Shown here: in pieces, positions 44,207 to 52,423 of the stretch
How positions within the stretch are numbered: the stretch's first letter is position 1
Layout of the letters: each line of letters starts with the position of its first letter
Assembly: GCF_037949285.1 (NCBI RefSeq)
Contig: NZ_CP149926.1
Coordinates: forward strand, 372,001 to 436,000
Origin: Thioclava sp. GXIMD4216
GTDB taxonomy: Bacteria > Pseudomonadota > Alphaproteobacteria > Rhodobacterales > Rhodobacteraceae
Length of the DNA: 64,000 nt
Reading direction: 5' to 3'
The notes under the pieces: model-generated
Told to the model about the DNA's origin: nothing
Seen by the model: the letters and a program-made list of their open reading frames with translations, nothing else
Database searches by the model: none
Made by a program: the position numbers and the translations under genes

Positions 44207-45028
44207 ATGACACGCACGATGATCGCAAGGGTAACGCCCAAGGTTGGTCAGACCGAAAGGCTGGCATCACTAGTGGAAACGCTGGCGCAGCAGGTGCGCC
44301 GCGAAGCGGGCAACATCCGCTTCGAGGCCTTCAGCGAAGACAGCGGTGCGGTGGTGATGCTCGAGGAATACCGCGACGACGCGGCCTTTGAAGCACATCT
44401 TGCCCAACCCCATACCCAAGAGTTCAACGCAGCGCTTGAGGAGGTTGCCACCGGAGGCGCATCGTCCGTGACCGACCTCGCCGGCTTTGCTGGCGCACGA
44501 GCCTCGGCTCCGGGAATTCGGGCTGTGGACCATGCGGGCCTCACCGTGCCTGACATTGAGGCCGCGACCCGCTTCCTGTCCGACGCTTTCGGAGCCGTCA
44601 CGCTTTACGACGTGTTGCCAGAGGAAGGGCCCGACATGGAAGGCGAAGGGCCAGAGGCGGAACTGGGTCTTTTGCCAGGAACACGGATCGAACACATGCG
44701 CCTCGTGCGGATTGGCAACGGGCCAAGCCTCGAGCTTTTCCGAATGGAAGACGGGACACAGTCCGATCCTGCGCGCCTTCAGGATCTCGGGCTCACGCAC
44801 CTTGGCCTCTACGTCGACGACATCGATGCGGCATGCGCTGCTTTCACGGCCGCCGGAGGCACGCTGCTGAAGGGGCCACATCCGCTGGCCAACAACGAAG
44901 ACAATGACGGCAATGCAGGCATTTATGGGCGCGCGCCTTGGGGCACGCTGTTTGAGCTGCTGACCTATCCCGGCGGCATCGACCTGCCCACGGACTCCCC
45001 GGCGCCCCGCTGGACCCCCCATCCCTGA
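44207..45028 (+). CDS. Fusion of antibiotic-biosynthesis-monooxygenase-like and VOC domains, copy 1
   Basis: The 273-aa protein joins an N-terminal ABM-like ferredoxin-fold domain (TMIARVTPKVGQTERLASLV to FEAHLAQPHTQEFNA, residues 1-85) to a VOC domain (IRAVDHAGLTVPDIEAATRF to LFELLTYPGG, residues 100-265). VOC metal ligands may be the His in VDHAGL, the Glu in LELFR, the His in LTHLGLYV and the Glu in LFELLTYP. It could be a cofactor-free oxygenase or a dioxygenase-type enzyme for small ring compounds. The start has GGAG seven bases upstream. The EthD gene follows after 12 bases. Confidence 0.8.
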   Translation: MTRTMIARVTPKVGQTERLASLVETLAQQVRREAGNIRFEAFSEDSGAVVMLEEYRDDAAFEAHLAQPHTQEFNAALEEVATGGASSVTDLAGFAGARASAPGIRAVDHAGLTVPDIEAATRFLSDAFGAVTLYDVLPEEGPDMEGEGPEAELGLLPGTRIEHMRLVRIGNGPSLELFRMEDGTQSDPARLQDLGLTHLGLYVDDIDAACAAFTAAGGTLLKGPHPLANNEDNDGNAGIYGRAPWGTLFELLTYPGGIDLPTDSPAPRWTPHP

Positions 45029-45040
45029 AGGACCAAGACC

Positions 45041-45391
45041 ATGATCAAGATGACAATGCTTCTGAAGCGCAATCCGGATATCGACCACGCGGCCTTCGTG
45101 CGGCACCACCGTGAGACACACGGGCCCTTGTTCCGTTCGATCCCGGAGGCAAAGACCCATGTGCTTCGCTACATCCAGACCCACCCGACGGAAGGCGAGT
45201 TTCCCGTCCCGCAGGCCGACTTCGATGGCACCGCCGAAATCTGGTTCGATAGCCCTGAAGGGATGAAAGCCGTGCTCGGATCAGAAACCTACGAACAAGC
45301 GGTTTTTCCAGACGAGCAAACCTTCCTCGACCATGAGAACACGCTCATCCTCGTGGGTGAGCAAACCGAGATCATCGAGGAGAAGGCATAG
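45041..45391 (+). CDS. EthD-domain protein, copy 1
   Basis: The 116-aa protein has the EthD-type dimeric ferredoxin fold (MIKMTMLLKRNPDIDHAAFV, the HHRETHGPLFRSIPE His-rich block, LRYIQTHP, FDGTAEIWFDSPEGMKAVL). EthD proteins are small partners of ring-modifying oxygenases and of ether-degrading P450s. Together with the preceding fusion it suggests a small catabolic pair under IclR control. AAGGACC lies upstream. Confidence 0.85.
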   Translation: MIKMTMLLKRNPDIDHAAFVRHHRETHGPLFRSIPEAKTHVLRYIQTHPTEGEFPVPQADFDGTAEIWFDSPEGMKAVLGSETYEQAVFPDEQTFLDHENTLILVGEQTEIIEEKA

Positions 45392-45534
45392 TCGGAAAAG
45401 TGGTAGCGCCGTGGTGAGTGAGGTTATGAAAGCGCCCGCTTCTTCCCTATGGCTGCTCGGAGGTAGGATGACCTAAGCTGGAGCAGCGACCGGCGAACGG
45501 CGGCATTGTCCGCGTTGCTGACGTTGGCCTAAGC

Positions 45535-45620
45535 AATCACGCTGCATGGAGCCATGAATGACCGGTCTAGGGAAGCACCCCGCAGCGATGACCAGCCTGG
45601 TGAACGGCGGCTATGGGCCG
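45535..45620 (+). repeat. Dispersed intergenic repeat, type I, reference copy
   Basis: Core order: CAATCACGCTGCATGGAGCC, ATGAATGACCGGTCTAGGGA, AGCACCCCGCAGCGATGACC, GAACGGCGGCTATGGGCCG. It marks the right edge of the 2.53-kb duplication. A partial inverted relative continues at about 45718-45800. I see no gene in 45392-45901. Confidence 0.7.
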
Positions 45621-45901
45621 GGAGCGACGGCCCTCCAGGCGCAAGACAAGCTGCGCCGCAGTATGACCCGTTCGAGCACGAAGCAGAGATGCAGTCGCGC
45701 GGCAGGACCCTTGCCTAGCGCGCCAGGCCTGAGGGAGCTTCCGGCCCTATCCAGACATTCATTGGGATTGGCAGCGCGGACCTGCAGCATCACCAAAACG
45801 GCCACTCATGACGTGGTGCAGCAACACCAATTAAACGGTCCCGTCCTGATCTGCGCATACGGGGGTTGACCCCAGATCTAGATACTAGACGGATACTGAA
45901 G

Positions 45902-47542
45902 TTATAAAAAGTTAAACCTCTTTTTAAATGCATCTAGCATCTCTTTCTCTCGCGCTTCGATTACTTCGAGGCTCCAATCTCGCTGCCCAAGAGCTTGTTG
46001 GGTCCAGATCCACGAGCTTCCACCTTTCTTTTGGATGTACTCCATCTTCTCCAAAAAGGGTTTCCGTGCCATTTTAGTGTTTGCTCTTCCCGACACTAGA
46101 AGAAGGTTACCTAGCCGATTTGAGTGTTCCGACCAATCCGTAGACGAGAACCGTTCCAGCCAAAATTGTTCTTCTCCCTTCTTTCTCGGGAGCACATGCT
46201 CGATAGTTACCTCTGAGCTTTCAACCGACCTGTCGTCATCACCGGAAATCCATTCAAGCCAAAGAAGGCCTGCTCGAAGCCCTCTGATGGAGTATGCATC
46301 AGTGGAAAGGGAGCTCTCAAAGCTCTGCCATTCAGACCGACTTATCTTCAAGCTCTCCAAATCACCGAGAGTTTGCTTACCAGATAGAAGAGCTTCAAAA
46401 TCTGAAATCATTCGCCCAAAACGACCTGCGCGCTGCCCATCCGGCGCCTTCGTGATGGCCAATAAAACCACTATCGATGCTATTTCCCGAAGTACCTGTT
46501 TGTAGCTTGGAAGCTGAGACTTTCGACGCGTTATAAACAGGGCGGGAGCTTCCCAGTCCTTAAATCCAGAGCGGCGTCCAATTTCAGCCATATTGCGCAC
46601 GTCAATGTCATCTGAGTTTTGAAGGAACTCAAAAGACTTCACAAAACTAGGCAGTTCATCTTTCAGGAAGTCTTCTGCCTGTTTGGCAGTTTTCACTCGC
46701 TCAAGCACATCGTCATGCAGTGGGTTTTGCGTTCGTCCCCGAATATAAGTCATCCTCATATGCCCGATCAGATCTTGAAATCTCTTTCTTTCAAGTGTCT
46801 CCTCGTATTCTTCCCAGCTCTCTGCGAACTTAGTTTTTTGAGTTTCGGAGAGGTTTGTCCGTTCGAGAATATTTGCTTTAAGTATATCAACAGGGTGTAG
46901 ATCTATACCTCTGTCGTTAAGTATTGCGAATATTCTTAGCGCTCTCAATTGATCTTCTGCGCGCAAAACAGCAATAAATGACCTTTGGAGAACGAATTTC
47001 CCAAAGTCTGCGAGCTCCAGTTGATTCAAGCCTTCGCATTTTTCGGCGAACAGTTGGTAATTTTCGATAAACCGTTTGCCTGCCGAGCTACTGAACTCAC
47101 CCAGCTCCTTTTTGTTAAGAATTCGCTCGTAGAAATCTTTGTATCGATTTCCAGGCAGGACGACCAATTCCGCCTTTGTCCCAGCGAATTCATCCTCTTC
47201 GGAAATAAAATATCGTGTTAGTTTTCTGGCAAGATCTGGATCCGAAAGTTTATGAGCTATCGCACTTAACAATAATTGAAGTGTGATAAATCTCTGCTGA
47301 CCATCGACTATCTCATCTCGACCTAGAACTTTGTCATGTACTAAAACTACACTTCCAAGAAAATAGCCAGATCCGCCTGTTCCCTCTTGTATCCAAGTGG
47401 AATACAAATCCTCCCAAAGACTTTCGGCATTGTTCTTTAGCCAAGAATAAGGTCTTTGATAATAGGGGATTACATACCTCTTCTCATTGAAGATTTGGTG
47501 AATGGATTCTTCTCGGGCGCTAAACATTTTTTGGTCTGACAT
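45902..47542 (-). CDS. DUF262/DUF1524 nuclease, GmrSD-type IV restriction-like
   Basis: The 546-aa protein has an N-terminal DUF262 domain (YVIPYYQRPYSWLKNNAESL, then EIVDGQQRFITLQLLLSAIA, whose DGQQR motif is the hallmark). The C-terminal DUF1524 HNH-like domain includes VTIEHVLPRKKGEEQFWLER and SNRLGNLLLVSG. GmrSD-type enzymes cut phage DNA with modified (often glucosylated) bases and use NTP hydrolysis. Length and order fit a single-chain form. Composition is markedly AT-rich against the region, a sign of transfer. It stands alone inside the duplicated-repeat bracket. Confidence 0.85.
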   Translation of the reverse strand: MSDQKMFSAREESIHQIFNEKRYVIPYYQRPYSWLKNNAESLWEDLYSTWIQEGTGGSGYFLGSVVLVHDKVLGRDEIVDGQQRFITLQLLLSAIAHKLSDPDLARKLTRYFISEEDEFAGTKAELVVLPGNRYKDFYERILNKKELGEFSSSAGKRFIENYQLFAEKCEGLNQLELADFGKFVLQRSFIAVLRAEDQLRALRIFAILNDRGIDLHPVDILKANILERTNLSETQKTKFAESWEEYEETLERKRFQDLIGHMRMTYIRGRTQNPLHDDVLERVKTAKQAEDFLKDELPSFVKSFEFLQNSDDIDVRNMAEIGRRSGFKDWEAPALFITRRKSQLPSYKQVLREIASIVVLLAITKAPDGQRAGRFGRMISDFEALLSGKQTLGDLESLKISRSEWQSFESSLSTDAYSIRGLRAGLLWLEWISGDDDRSVESSEVTIEHVLPRKKGEEQFWLERFSSTDWSEHSNRLGNLLLVSGRANTKMARKPFLEKMEYIQKKGGSSWIWTQQALGQRDWSLEVIEAREKEMLDAFKKRFNFL

Positions 47543-48183
47543 GGATAAACTAGCCTCTCAAGAAAACAGTAAATGATTGCACTGAGGATTTCTACGTTCG
47601 CTTTCAATTACTTGTAGCGCCCCCCCAAAAAAACTGTCGATGCGATCCCCGCCCTGATTTTATAGTGATTACTTAGTCTGCAGTATGAACTCAAGTAGGC
47701 TTGAGGCCCGGGTTCTCCTCCGCGGTGCCAGTTGTCTGCCGCCATGAGCAAAAGTGGTGCGCTAAACGTGCATCCGATAGGAAAAGTTAGATTTTTAGTG
47801 TGGTGCAGCCGTACATTTACTTGCTTGGGGCAGTTTGAAGACTGGTTTGGCAAAGTCCGGTAGTTACGTATAGCAGACTTTGGCGCTTGCCGCAGCGAAG
47901 GTCGGCAATCCGCCCTTATTGTCTGATTATGTCACGTTCGAGACATGATCAGACATTTGCAGAGAACTATCGGTATGGATGCTTTTTTGCGCGGAATGAA
48001 TTCGACCCACAAAAGGCGCTCGCTTGATGTGACGCTGCATAGGCCCTGCGACCTCAGTCGCAGGTAGTTCGACGAGGCGTTTCTGAGAATTGCCAGACAA
48101 CCTGTATTGCTATTTTGGGATAGTGTGTCGGCCAAGACACCCAAGTGTGTTGGATTTACCATATTGACTGCGGTTTGGTAGCT
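47543..48183. other. Region with no supported gene
   Basis: This gap of about 640 bases between the GmrSD-like gene and the transposon end holds no gene I can support. One structure is clear: a 13-bp inverted repeat with one mismatch, GTCTGATTATGTC at 47921-47933 and GACATGATCAGAC at 47942-47954, with an 8-bp spacer. It could be an operator or a recombination site. Confidence 0.4.
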
Positions 48184-48356
48184 TTATGCTCCAAATCTGC
48201 ACTCTTATGGTCCAACTACACAAAGTGTCATTGGACCATAAGAGTGCAATTTCCGACGGCCCTCAAAACGAATCATCTGCAACCAATTGAGATAGAATCA
48301 TAATTTCCACCTCCATTCGCGTTTGGAGCAATTCCCTACCAATTTGGAGCAATTGC
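48184..48356. repeat. Putative end of the Tn7-like transposon with clustered transposase-site-like repeats
   Basis: An 18-bp perfect inverted repeat (48198-48215 and 48231-48248, TTGGACCATAAGAGTGCA in the rightward copy) has a 15-bp spacer. TTTGGAGCA occurs three times: once inverted at 48187-48195, and as TTTGGAGCAATT at 48322-48333 and 48343-48354, 21 bp apart. Clusters of such short sites about 20 bp apart are typical TnsB/TniA binding arrays at Tn7-like ends. The other end was not found. Confidence 0.55.
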
Positions 48357-48388
48357 AAACGCCGCCTCTCGCGCCCTCGCCGCCGGTG

Positions 48389-48421
48389 AAAAGAAAAAAG
48401 GCCCGCGCAAAGCGCGAGCCC
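48389..48421 (-). terminator. Rho-independent terminator of the tns operon
   Basis: Read on the minus strand, GGCTCGCGC pairs with GCGCGGGCC across a short TTT loop and is followed by TTTTTTCTTTT. It lies 24 bases after the tnsC stop. Confidence 0.85.
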
Positions 48422-48444
48422 AATCAGTTAGTAATGGGTGGTGG

Positions 48445-49425
48445 TTAGGCGCTGATCGCAGCCCGCCGTTTCTCCCATATCTCGAAGATTTTCTGCGGCG
48501 AGAACAGCGCCTCGTAGCTATCGATCGCGAAGGGTGAATAGCCCTCCCGCAACCCCGTTCGACGCGTGAAGGCGAGGCAGAAATGCTGCGGATCTGGTTC
48601 GCTTGCCTTCTGATTCAGTGCGATGACGAAAGCGTCGATCAGCAGCTCGATGACAAGCCCCCACCGGTTGGCACAGGCGCAGGCAAGCCGCTCATAGAAA
48701 TCCCGCGTATTCAGGGTGTCGAACGCCAGCCCCGCCTTATCCGCATAGGCATGACAAAGGCTGACCATCTCCGCCAGATCGGCGGGTCGATGCAGCGCCA
48801 CCTCGGGAAACGAGATCGGCCGCATCAGATAGGCCAGTTGTTCCTCGCTGGTGATATGCTGCACGAGGCTGTCGACGCCGGACAGGATCAGCATGAGCGG
48901 CCATTCCGGTTGTTTCAGAAGGGATTTGAAGCTGTCGAGAATCATCGCCCGCGCCTCGCCGGTCACGCGGGGAAAGATGTGCTGACATTCATCGTAGTGG
49001 ATGCCGATCACGCCCTGTTCCCGGGCTTGGATGACGACGCGCTCCCAGACTTCCCGCTGTGTCAGTCGCCCGGTTGCCGAGTAGTTCAGCCCTTGATCCA
49101 GAGTGTGGATCCCGAGATCCTTCCACGAAAGCAGACCTTTCAACACCACCGATACAAAGCGCGCGGGCCGACCATCCGGCATGATCGTGGAGCCATCGTT
49201 CAAGGCGTCGATCTGGCGCCGGATTTCAGTCGATTTTCCTGTGCGGGACGGGCCCGTGACCAGCAGGCCACGCGCCTCGAAAGGACGGCGCAGAGAGGCT
49301 TTGGCATAGTAGTCCGTGACCATCCAGACCATGTCCTCCCTCAGACGATCCGCCCTCGGGAAGCTGTAATGTGCGGCCTTCAGCGTCGAAATGCTGCCAG
49401 CCGCCGAGAGGTTGATGAAACTCAT
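48445..49425 (-). CDS. tnsC: TnsC/TniB-type AAA+ transposition regulator
   Basis: The 326-aa ATPase has a Walker A motif in LLVTGPSRTGKSTEIRRQ and a Walker B in GVIGIHYDECQHIF, with sensor-1-like LMLILSGVDSLV after it. This is the AAA+ regulator that bridges the target-site protein (TniQ) and the transposase (TnsB). Its start overlaps the tnsB stop (ATGA). It is the last gene of the tniQ-tnsA-tnsB-tnsC operon, followed by a terminator. Confidence 0.88.
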   Translation of the reverse strand: MSFINLSAAGSISTLKAAHYSFPRADRLREDMVWMVTDYYAKASLRRPFEARGLLVTGPSRTGKSTEIRRQIDALNDGSTIMPDGRPARFVSVVLKGLLSWKDLGIHTLDQGLNYSATGRLTQREVWERVVIQAREQGVIGIHYDECQHIFPRVTGEARAMILDSFKSLLKQPEWPLMLILSGVDSLVQHITSEEQLAYLMRPISFPEVALHRPADLAEMVSLCHAYADKAGLAFDTLNTRDFYERLACACANRWGLVIELLIDAFVIALNQKASEPDPQHFCLAFTRRTGLREGYSPFAIDSYEALFSPQKIFEIWEKRRAAISA

Positions 49426-51602
49426 GACAGCTTCCCCTTTGTATCGGGCTTCGGAAGGGGCTCTGCGGTGTTTGGCGCCTCCTTCGGGGCAAGCGAACCG
49501 TCCAGCGGCGGCTTGAACCCTGCGCCCACCTTCCGAATGCCAGCGCTCGCATGTTCATCCGCGATACTGCCCGGATCGACGGTGCCAGGCAGGGCGCTAT
49601 AGGGACGGGAATGCTGCCCTGCAGTCACGATTTCAGCCTTCTTCTGGGCCTCTGCGATCGTCATATAGCTGCGCGCAAGCTTATGCTCGACGGCGATGAA
49701 ATGCAGCTGATCAAACCGCGCGCGTCGCGCCCGTGCAAGCCGCGCCTCGAATTCCTCTGTCTCTTCAGGATCTTCTGCCCGCGCAGCCTCTGCAATCGCC
49801 AGGAACTCGGGGATCGTCATATCTGACATGGCGGTCCATGTGAGATAGCCCAGAATGGGATCAGGGTGGCCCTCGATCAGGATGGTGACATGATTGGTGC
49901 AATCGGGATCCGAGAAGACGGATACCTTGCCGTGGACGTGATCGCGGACGGCCTGCAATTCGGGAGAGTTATAGGGCAGCCCGAATGCTTTGACGCCCTC
50001 GTCACTGATCGTCGCTTTGCTCTTCCAGCCGAGGTGAATGAGGCGATCATGCGGACAGATTTCTGCAAAGGAACCATAGAATTGGTTTGTCAGCTGCAGC
50101 TGCTTGATCGGGCGTTGCCCAAGCATCGTTGCACCGTAATGCCGCTGGTTGGGATATTCATCGACCAGATAGCGCGTGATCAGGCCATAGAGCACCTGGC
50201 AATCCAGCACACCGTTTTTGATCGGATCATAGCCGGGCAAAGCTCCCGCCTTTCGGCCGGTATAGCCGTGGATCATGTTGATCAGAACGCTCTCCAGCGA
50301 CCCGAACATCCGTTCGAGGAAGGGCTTATCGACGCCGTGATAGCTACGGGCATCAATGCTCTGCCCGAGCACACCGACGGTAGCCGCCTTGACGGATGCA
50401 TTGCGTAGGCCTGAGCCGTTATCCCCCACGATAGAGCCAATGCCGACAGCAGGCATGGGATCACTCTCGCAGCCATACACGACCTTTTCGCGGGTTTTAT
50501 CGCGTGTCGCCATGCGAAGGGCCTCGAGCGTCGCATGTTGCGACGGGCTATCCGTCAGAACCCAAGCCAGTGGCATGCGAGTCGCCACATCCAGGACGAG
50601 AACCAGCCAGAGCCGTGTGTGGATGATCTCGTCGATCTCCTCCAACGCAGCCTGTTCTTCAGAACTCAGCCGCTCCCACCAGCCTTTCTCCTTCACGGTG
50701 GTGATCAATGACAGCTTACATTCGTCAATGGTGACCTCCTCCCCCACGCTCAAGGCCCGCGTATCGGTGGCCCCACGGGAGCGATTATTCGCAACAAAAC
50801 GCTCCCCATCCCGCGCGATCGCCACAGCGGTAGAGCCGATCATCCGGATATGTTTGGCAAGCGTCTTATGAGTGACCAGCTTCAATGGGCCTAACCCGTT
50901 CAATTTCCGCTTTGCGTTTTCTTCCGTAGTAAGCGTTTCCAGATGGCGAAGGACCGACGACACGTTCGGTTTCTTGGGATCAAGATAGATCTGCTCAATT
51001 GCCTCGGTCATCAGCTCGCGCATTCTGGTCGTGATCCGCGGCATATGATTGCCGCGCAACCACGCCTGATCCACCAAAGCCATCTCGTCATAGCCAGAGT
51101 CGATATAGCGCTGCCTGTAGTCCAGAAGTGTCCGGCCGCGCGGTGGTATAGCGACCAGTTTCGTGGAGCCACCGCGCAGCGCATAGGAGATCGGACGAGT
51201 TTTATAGAGCTGCCCTGCCACCTCACGGATGATCCGTTGGTTTTGAAGCTTGTCGACCGATGTCGGCGTCACTTTGACCCCGGATTGCTCTAGATGATCA
51301 ATGCCCACACACAGCGCCTTGCGAAAATCGATCTGATCCTGAAGCTCCTCGGAAAGCTGCTCGCGGTAGTGCCGGCCGCCGTTGCGCACTCTGGCCGATG
51401 CGGCGCTGCTCGTCAGCTGACCAATGCTGGAACAATCAGGCCGTTTCAGCCAAGACAGCGCCTCATTATAGGTAATGATTTCCACGCGGCCGCTATCGGC
51501 ATGTTCGGCGCGGTAATACCCATCGCCGTTCGGATACAAAACCCTGGTTTTGCCAGAGAGTTTCAACTGCAGGCCTGCCGGAATAAGGGGATTTAGCTTC
51601 AT
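49422..51602 (-). CDS. tnsB: TnsB/TniA-type DDE transposase (Mu-like rve)
   Basis: The 726-aa protein carries the catalytic triad: Asp near residue 291 (EEVTIDECKLS), Asp near 394 (SIVGDNGSGLRNA) and Glu near 428 (KPFLERMFGSLE). N-terminal DNA-binding domains, a C-terminal beta-barrel (the Mu-C region) and a flexible tail that would contact TnsC surround it. It joins the 3' ends of the element to target DNA. It overlaps both neighbours by ATGA, so the operon is tightly coupled. Confidence 0.9.
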   Translation of the reverse strand: MKLNPLIPAGLQLKLSGKTRVLYPNGDGYYRAEHADSGRVEIITYNEALSWLKRPDCSSIGQLTSSAASARVRNGGRHYREQLSEELQDQIDFRKALCVGIDHLEQSGVKVTPTSVDKLQNQRIIREVAGQLYKTRPISYALRGGSTKLVAIPPRGRTLLDYRQRYIDSGYDEMALVDQAWLRGNHMPRITTRMRELMTEAIEQIYLDPKKPNVSSVLRHLETLTTEENAKRKLNGLGPLKLVTHKTLAKHIRMIGSTAVAIARDGERFVANNRSRGATDTRALSVGEEVTIDECKLSLITTVKEKGWWERLSSEEQAALEEIDEIIHTRLWLVLVLDVATRMPLAWVLTDSPSQHATLEALRMATRDKTREKVVYGCESDPMPAVGIGSIVGDNGSGLRNASVKAATVGVLGQSIDARSYHGVDKPFLERMFGSLESVLINMIHGYTGRKAGALPGYDPIKNGVLDCQVLYGLITRYLVDEYPNQRHYGATMLGQRPIKQLQLTNQFYGSFAEICPHDRLIHLGWKSKATISDEGVKAFGLPYNSPELQAVRDHVHGKVSVFSDPDCTNHVTILIEGHPDPILGYLTWTAMSDMTIPEFLAIAEAARAEDPEETEEFEARLARARRARFDQLHFIAVEHKLARSYMTIAEAQKKAEIVTAGQHSRPYSALPGTVDPGSIADEHASAGIRKVGAGFKPPLDGSLAPKEAPNTAEPLPKPDTKGKLS

Positions 51603-52360
51603 GATTGTGACCTCCAGATGCAGGAGTGAAAGCAGATGACGGCGTTAAGATTGGCCTGAAGCTTTTTGGCGGCTATCAGGCGCAGGCAGGACCGGAAGAT
51701 CCGATATGGCGGAATGTCGAGATGCGGGATAAGATCTGCCATCCGCCAGAGCGTCCTCAGATGCTCGATAGTGTCGTCGACCATGGCATCCGCAGCGGGA
51801 TCAGGCTCGAAGGCAACGTAGCGATGCATCCGGCGGAGGTTTTCGCGGTAGGGTCGCGAGAAGGCCTCGGCCTCAACGACGGCAAATTCATGCGCTTCGC
51901 TCTCGGGCACAGCATCGGCAATAGCGTCGATTTCGTCCTGCACCCACGGCTTTAGAAGGCTGGCCCTGTTACGGACGAAAACAAACCGACGCAGACCAGA
52001 GTCAAAGGTAATCCGCTGATCGATGGTATGCCATGCTGTACGCCCTGTCGGATGGCGATAGGGGAAGCGCACCGGCTGGAACTCGACGTCATAGACACCC
52101 GGAGTGATAAGAGACCTCTCCGCCACGGCCAATTCGGCGCCGCTTTCCGCCAATCCAACGCGGGGCTGCCATCCGTTCGCCTTCGTTTTGTAAGTGAAGG
52201 TCGTCTTGTGGGATGTACTGCTTACGGTGATCGGATTGCGGACCCCCGAGAAGGGCAGAACTCCATGGATTTCCGGCAGGGTGATCTTGCCGGCCGAACG
52301 CAGCTTTGGCTTGCCGTAATTCCACGTGTCATGGTCGATATCGAAGAAAGAGACGCTCAT
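51599..52360 (-). CDS. tnsA: TnsA-like protein with altered nuclease motif
   Basis: The 253-aa protein has the position and fold marks of TnsA, the endonuclease that cuts the 5' ends so that Tn7 moves by cut-and-paste. AESGAELAV (Glu 72), VEFQPVRFPY and HTIDQRITF (Asp 114) match its N-terminal domain. Where TnsA has (E/Q)-x-K, this protein reads VFVRNR, Phe 128 and Arg 130. The nuclease may therefore be weak or dead, which would favour replicative transposition. The assignment itself is by motif order and context; sequence is divergent. Confidence 0.7.
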   Translation of the reverse strand: MSVSFFDIDHDTWNYGKPKLRSAGKITLPEIHGVLPFSGVRNPITVSSTSHKTTFTYKTKANGWQPRVGLAESGAELAVAERSLITPGVYDVEFQPVRFPYRHPTGRTAWHTIDQRITFDSGLRRFVFVRNRASLLKPWVQDEIDAIADAVPESEAHEFAVVEAEAFSRPYRENLRRMHRYVAFEPDPAADAMVDDTIEHLRTLWRMADLIPHLDIPPYRIFRSCLRLIAAKKLQANLNAVICFHSCIWRSQS

Positions 52361-52423
52361 TTCTCCCCCTCCGAAGTTTCGACCTGAAGATCAGGGTCGG
52401 ACGCCTTGGCGATACGGGCGTTT

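Larger units (their letters stand above)
43090..45620 (+). repeat. 2.53-kb direct repeat, copy 1
   Basis: This segment is repeated at 59925-62455 in the same orientation with a constant offset of 16835. It contains a MITE, an IclR gene, an ABM-VOC gene and an EthD gene. The encoded proteins are identical in the two copies. I found one base change (T at 43138, C at 59973). Both copies begin at a GGCCG of the MITE terminus and end at GGCTATGGGCCG of a type I dispersed repeat. Confidence 0.95.

Noticed and set aside
44270..45184. Minus-strand frame of 304 codons over the ABM-VOC and EthD genes, and its copy at 61105-62019
   Set aside because: It is antisense to genes with clear VOC and EthD motifs and carries none of its own.
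47608..48162. Two short minus-strand frames (47608-47853 and 47932-48162)
   Set aside because: No motifs, no ribosome-binding sites, and they overlap an inverted repeat.
48226..48230. TGTCA next to the 18-bp inverted repeat as a Tn7-like terminal pentamer
   Set aside because: It lies inside the loop of a symmetrical structure, so neither side can be shown to be the true terminus without the other end.
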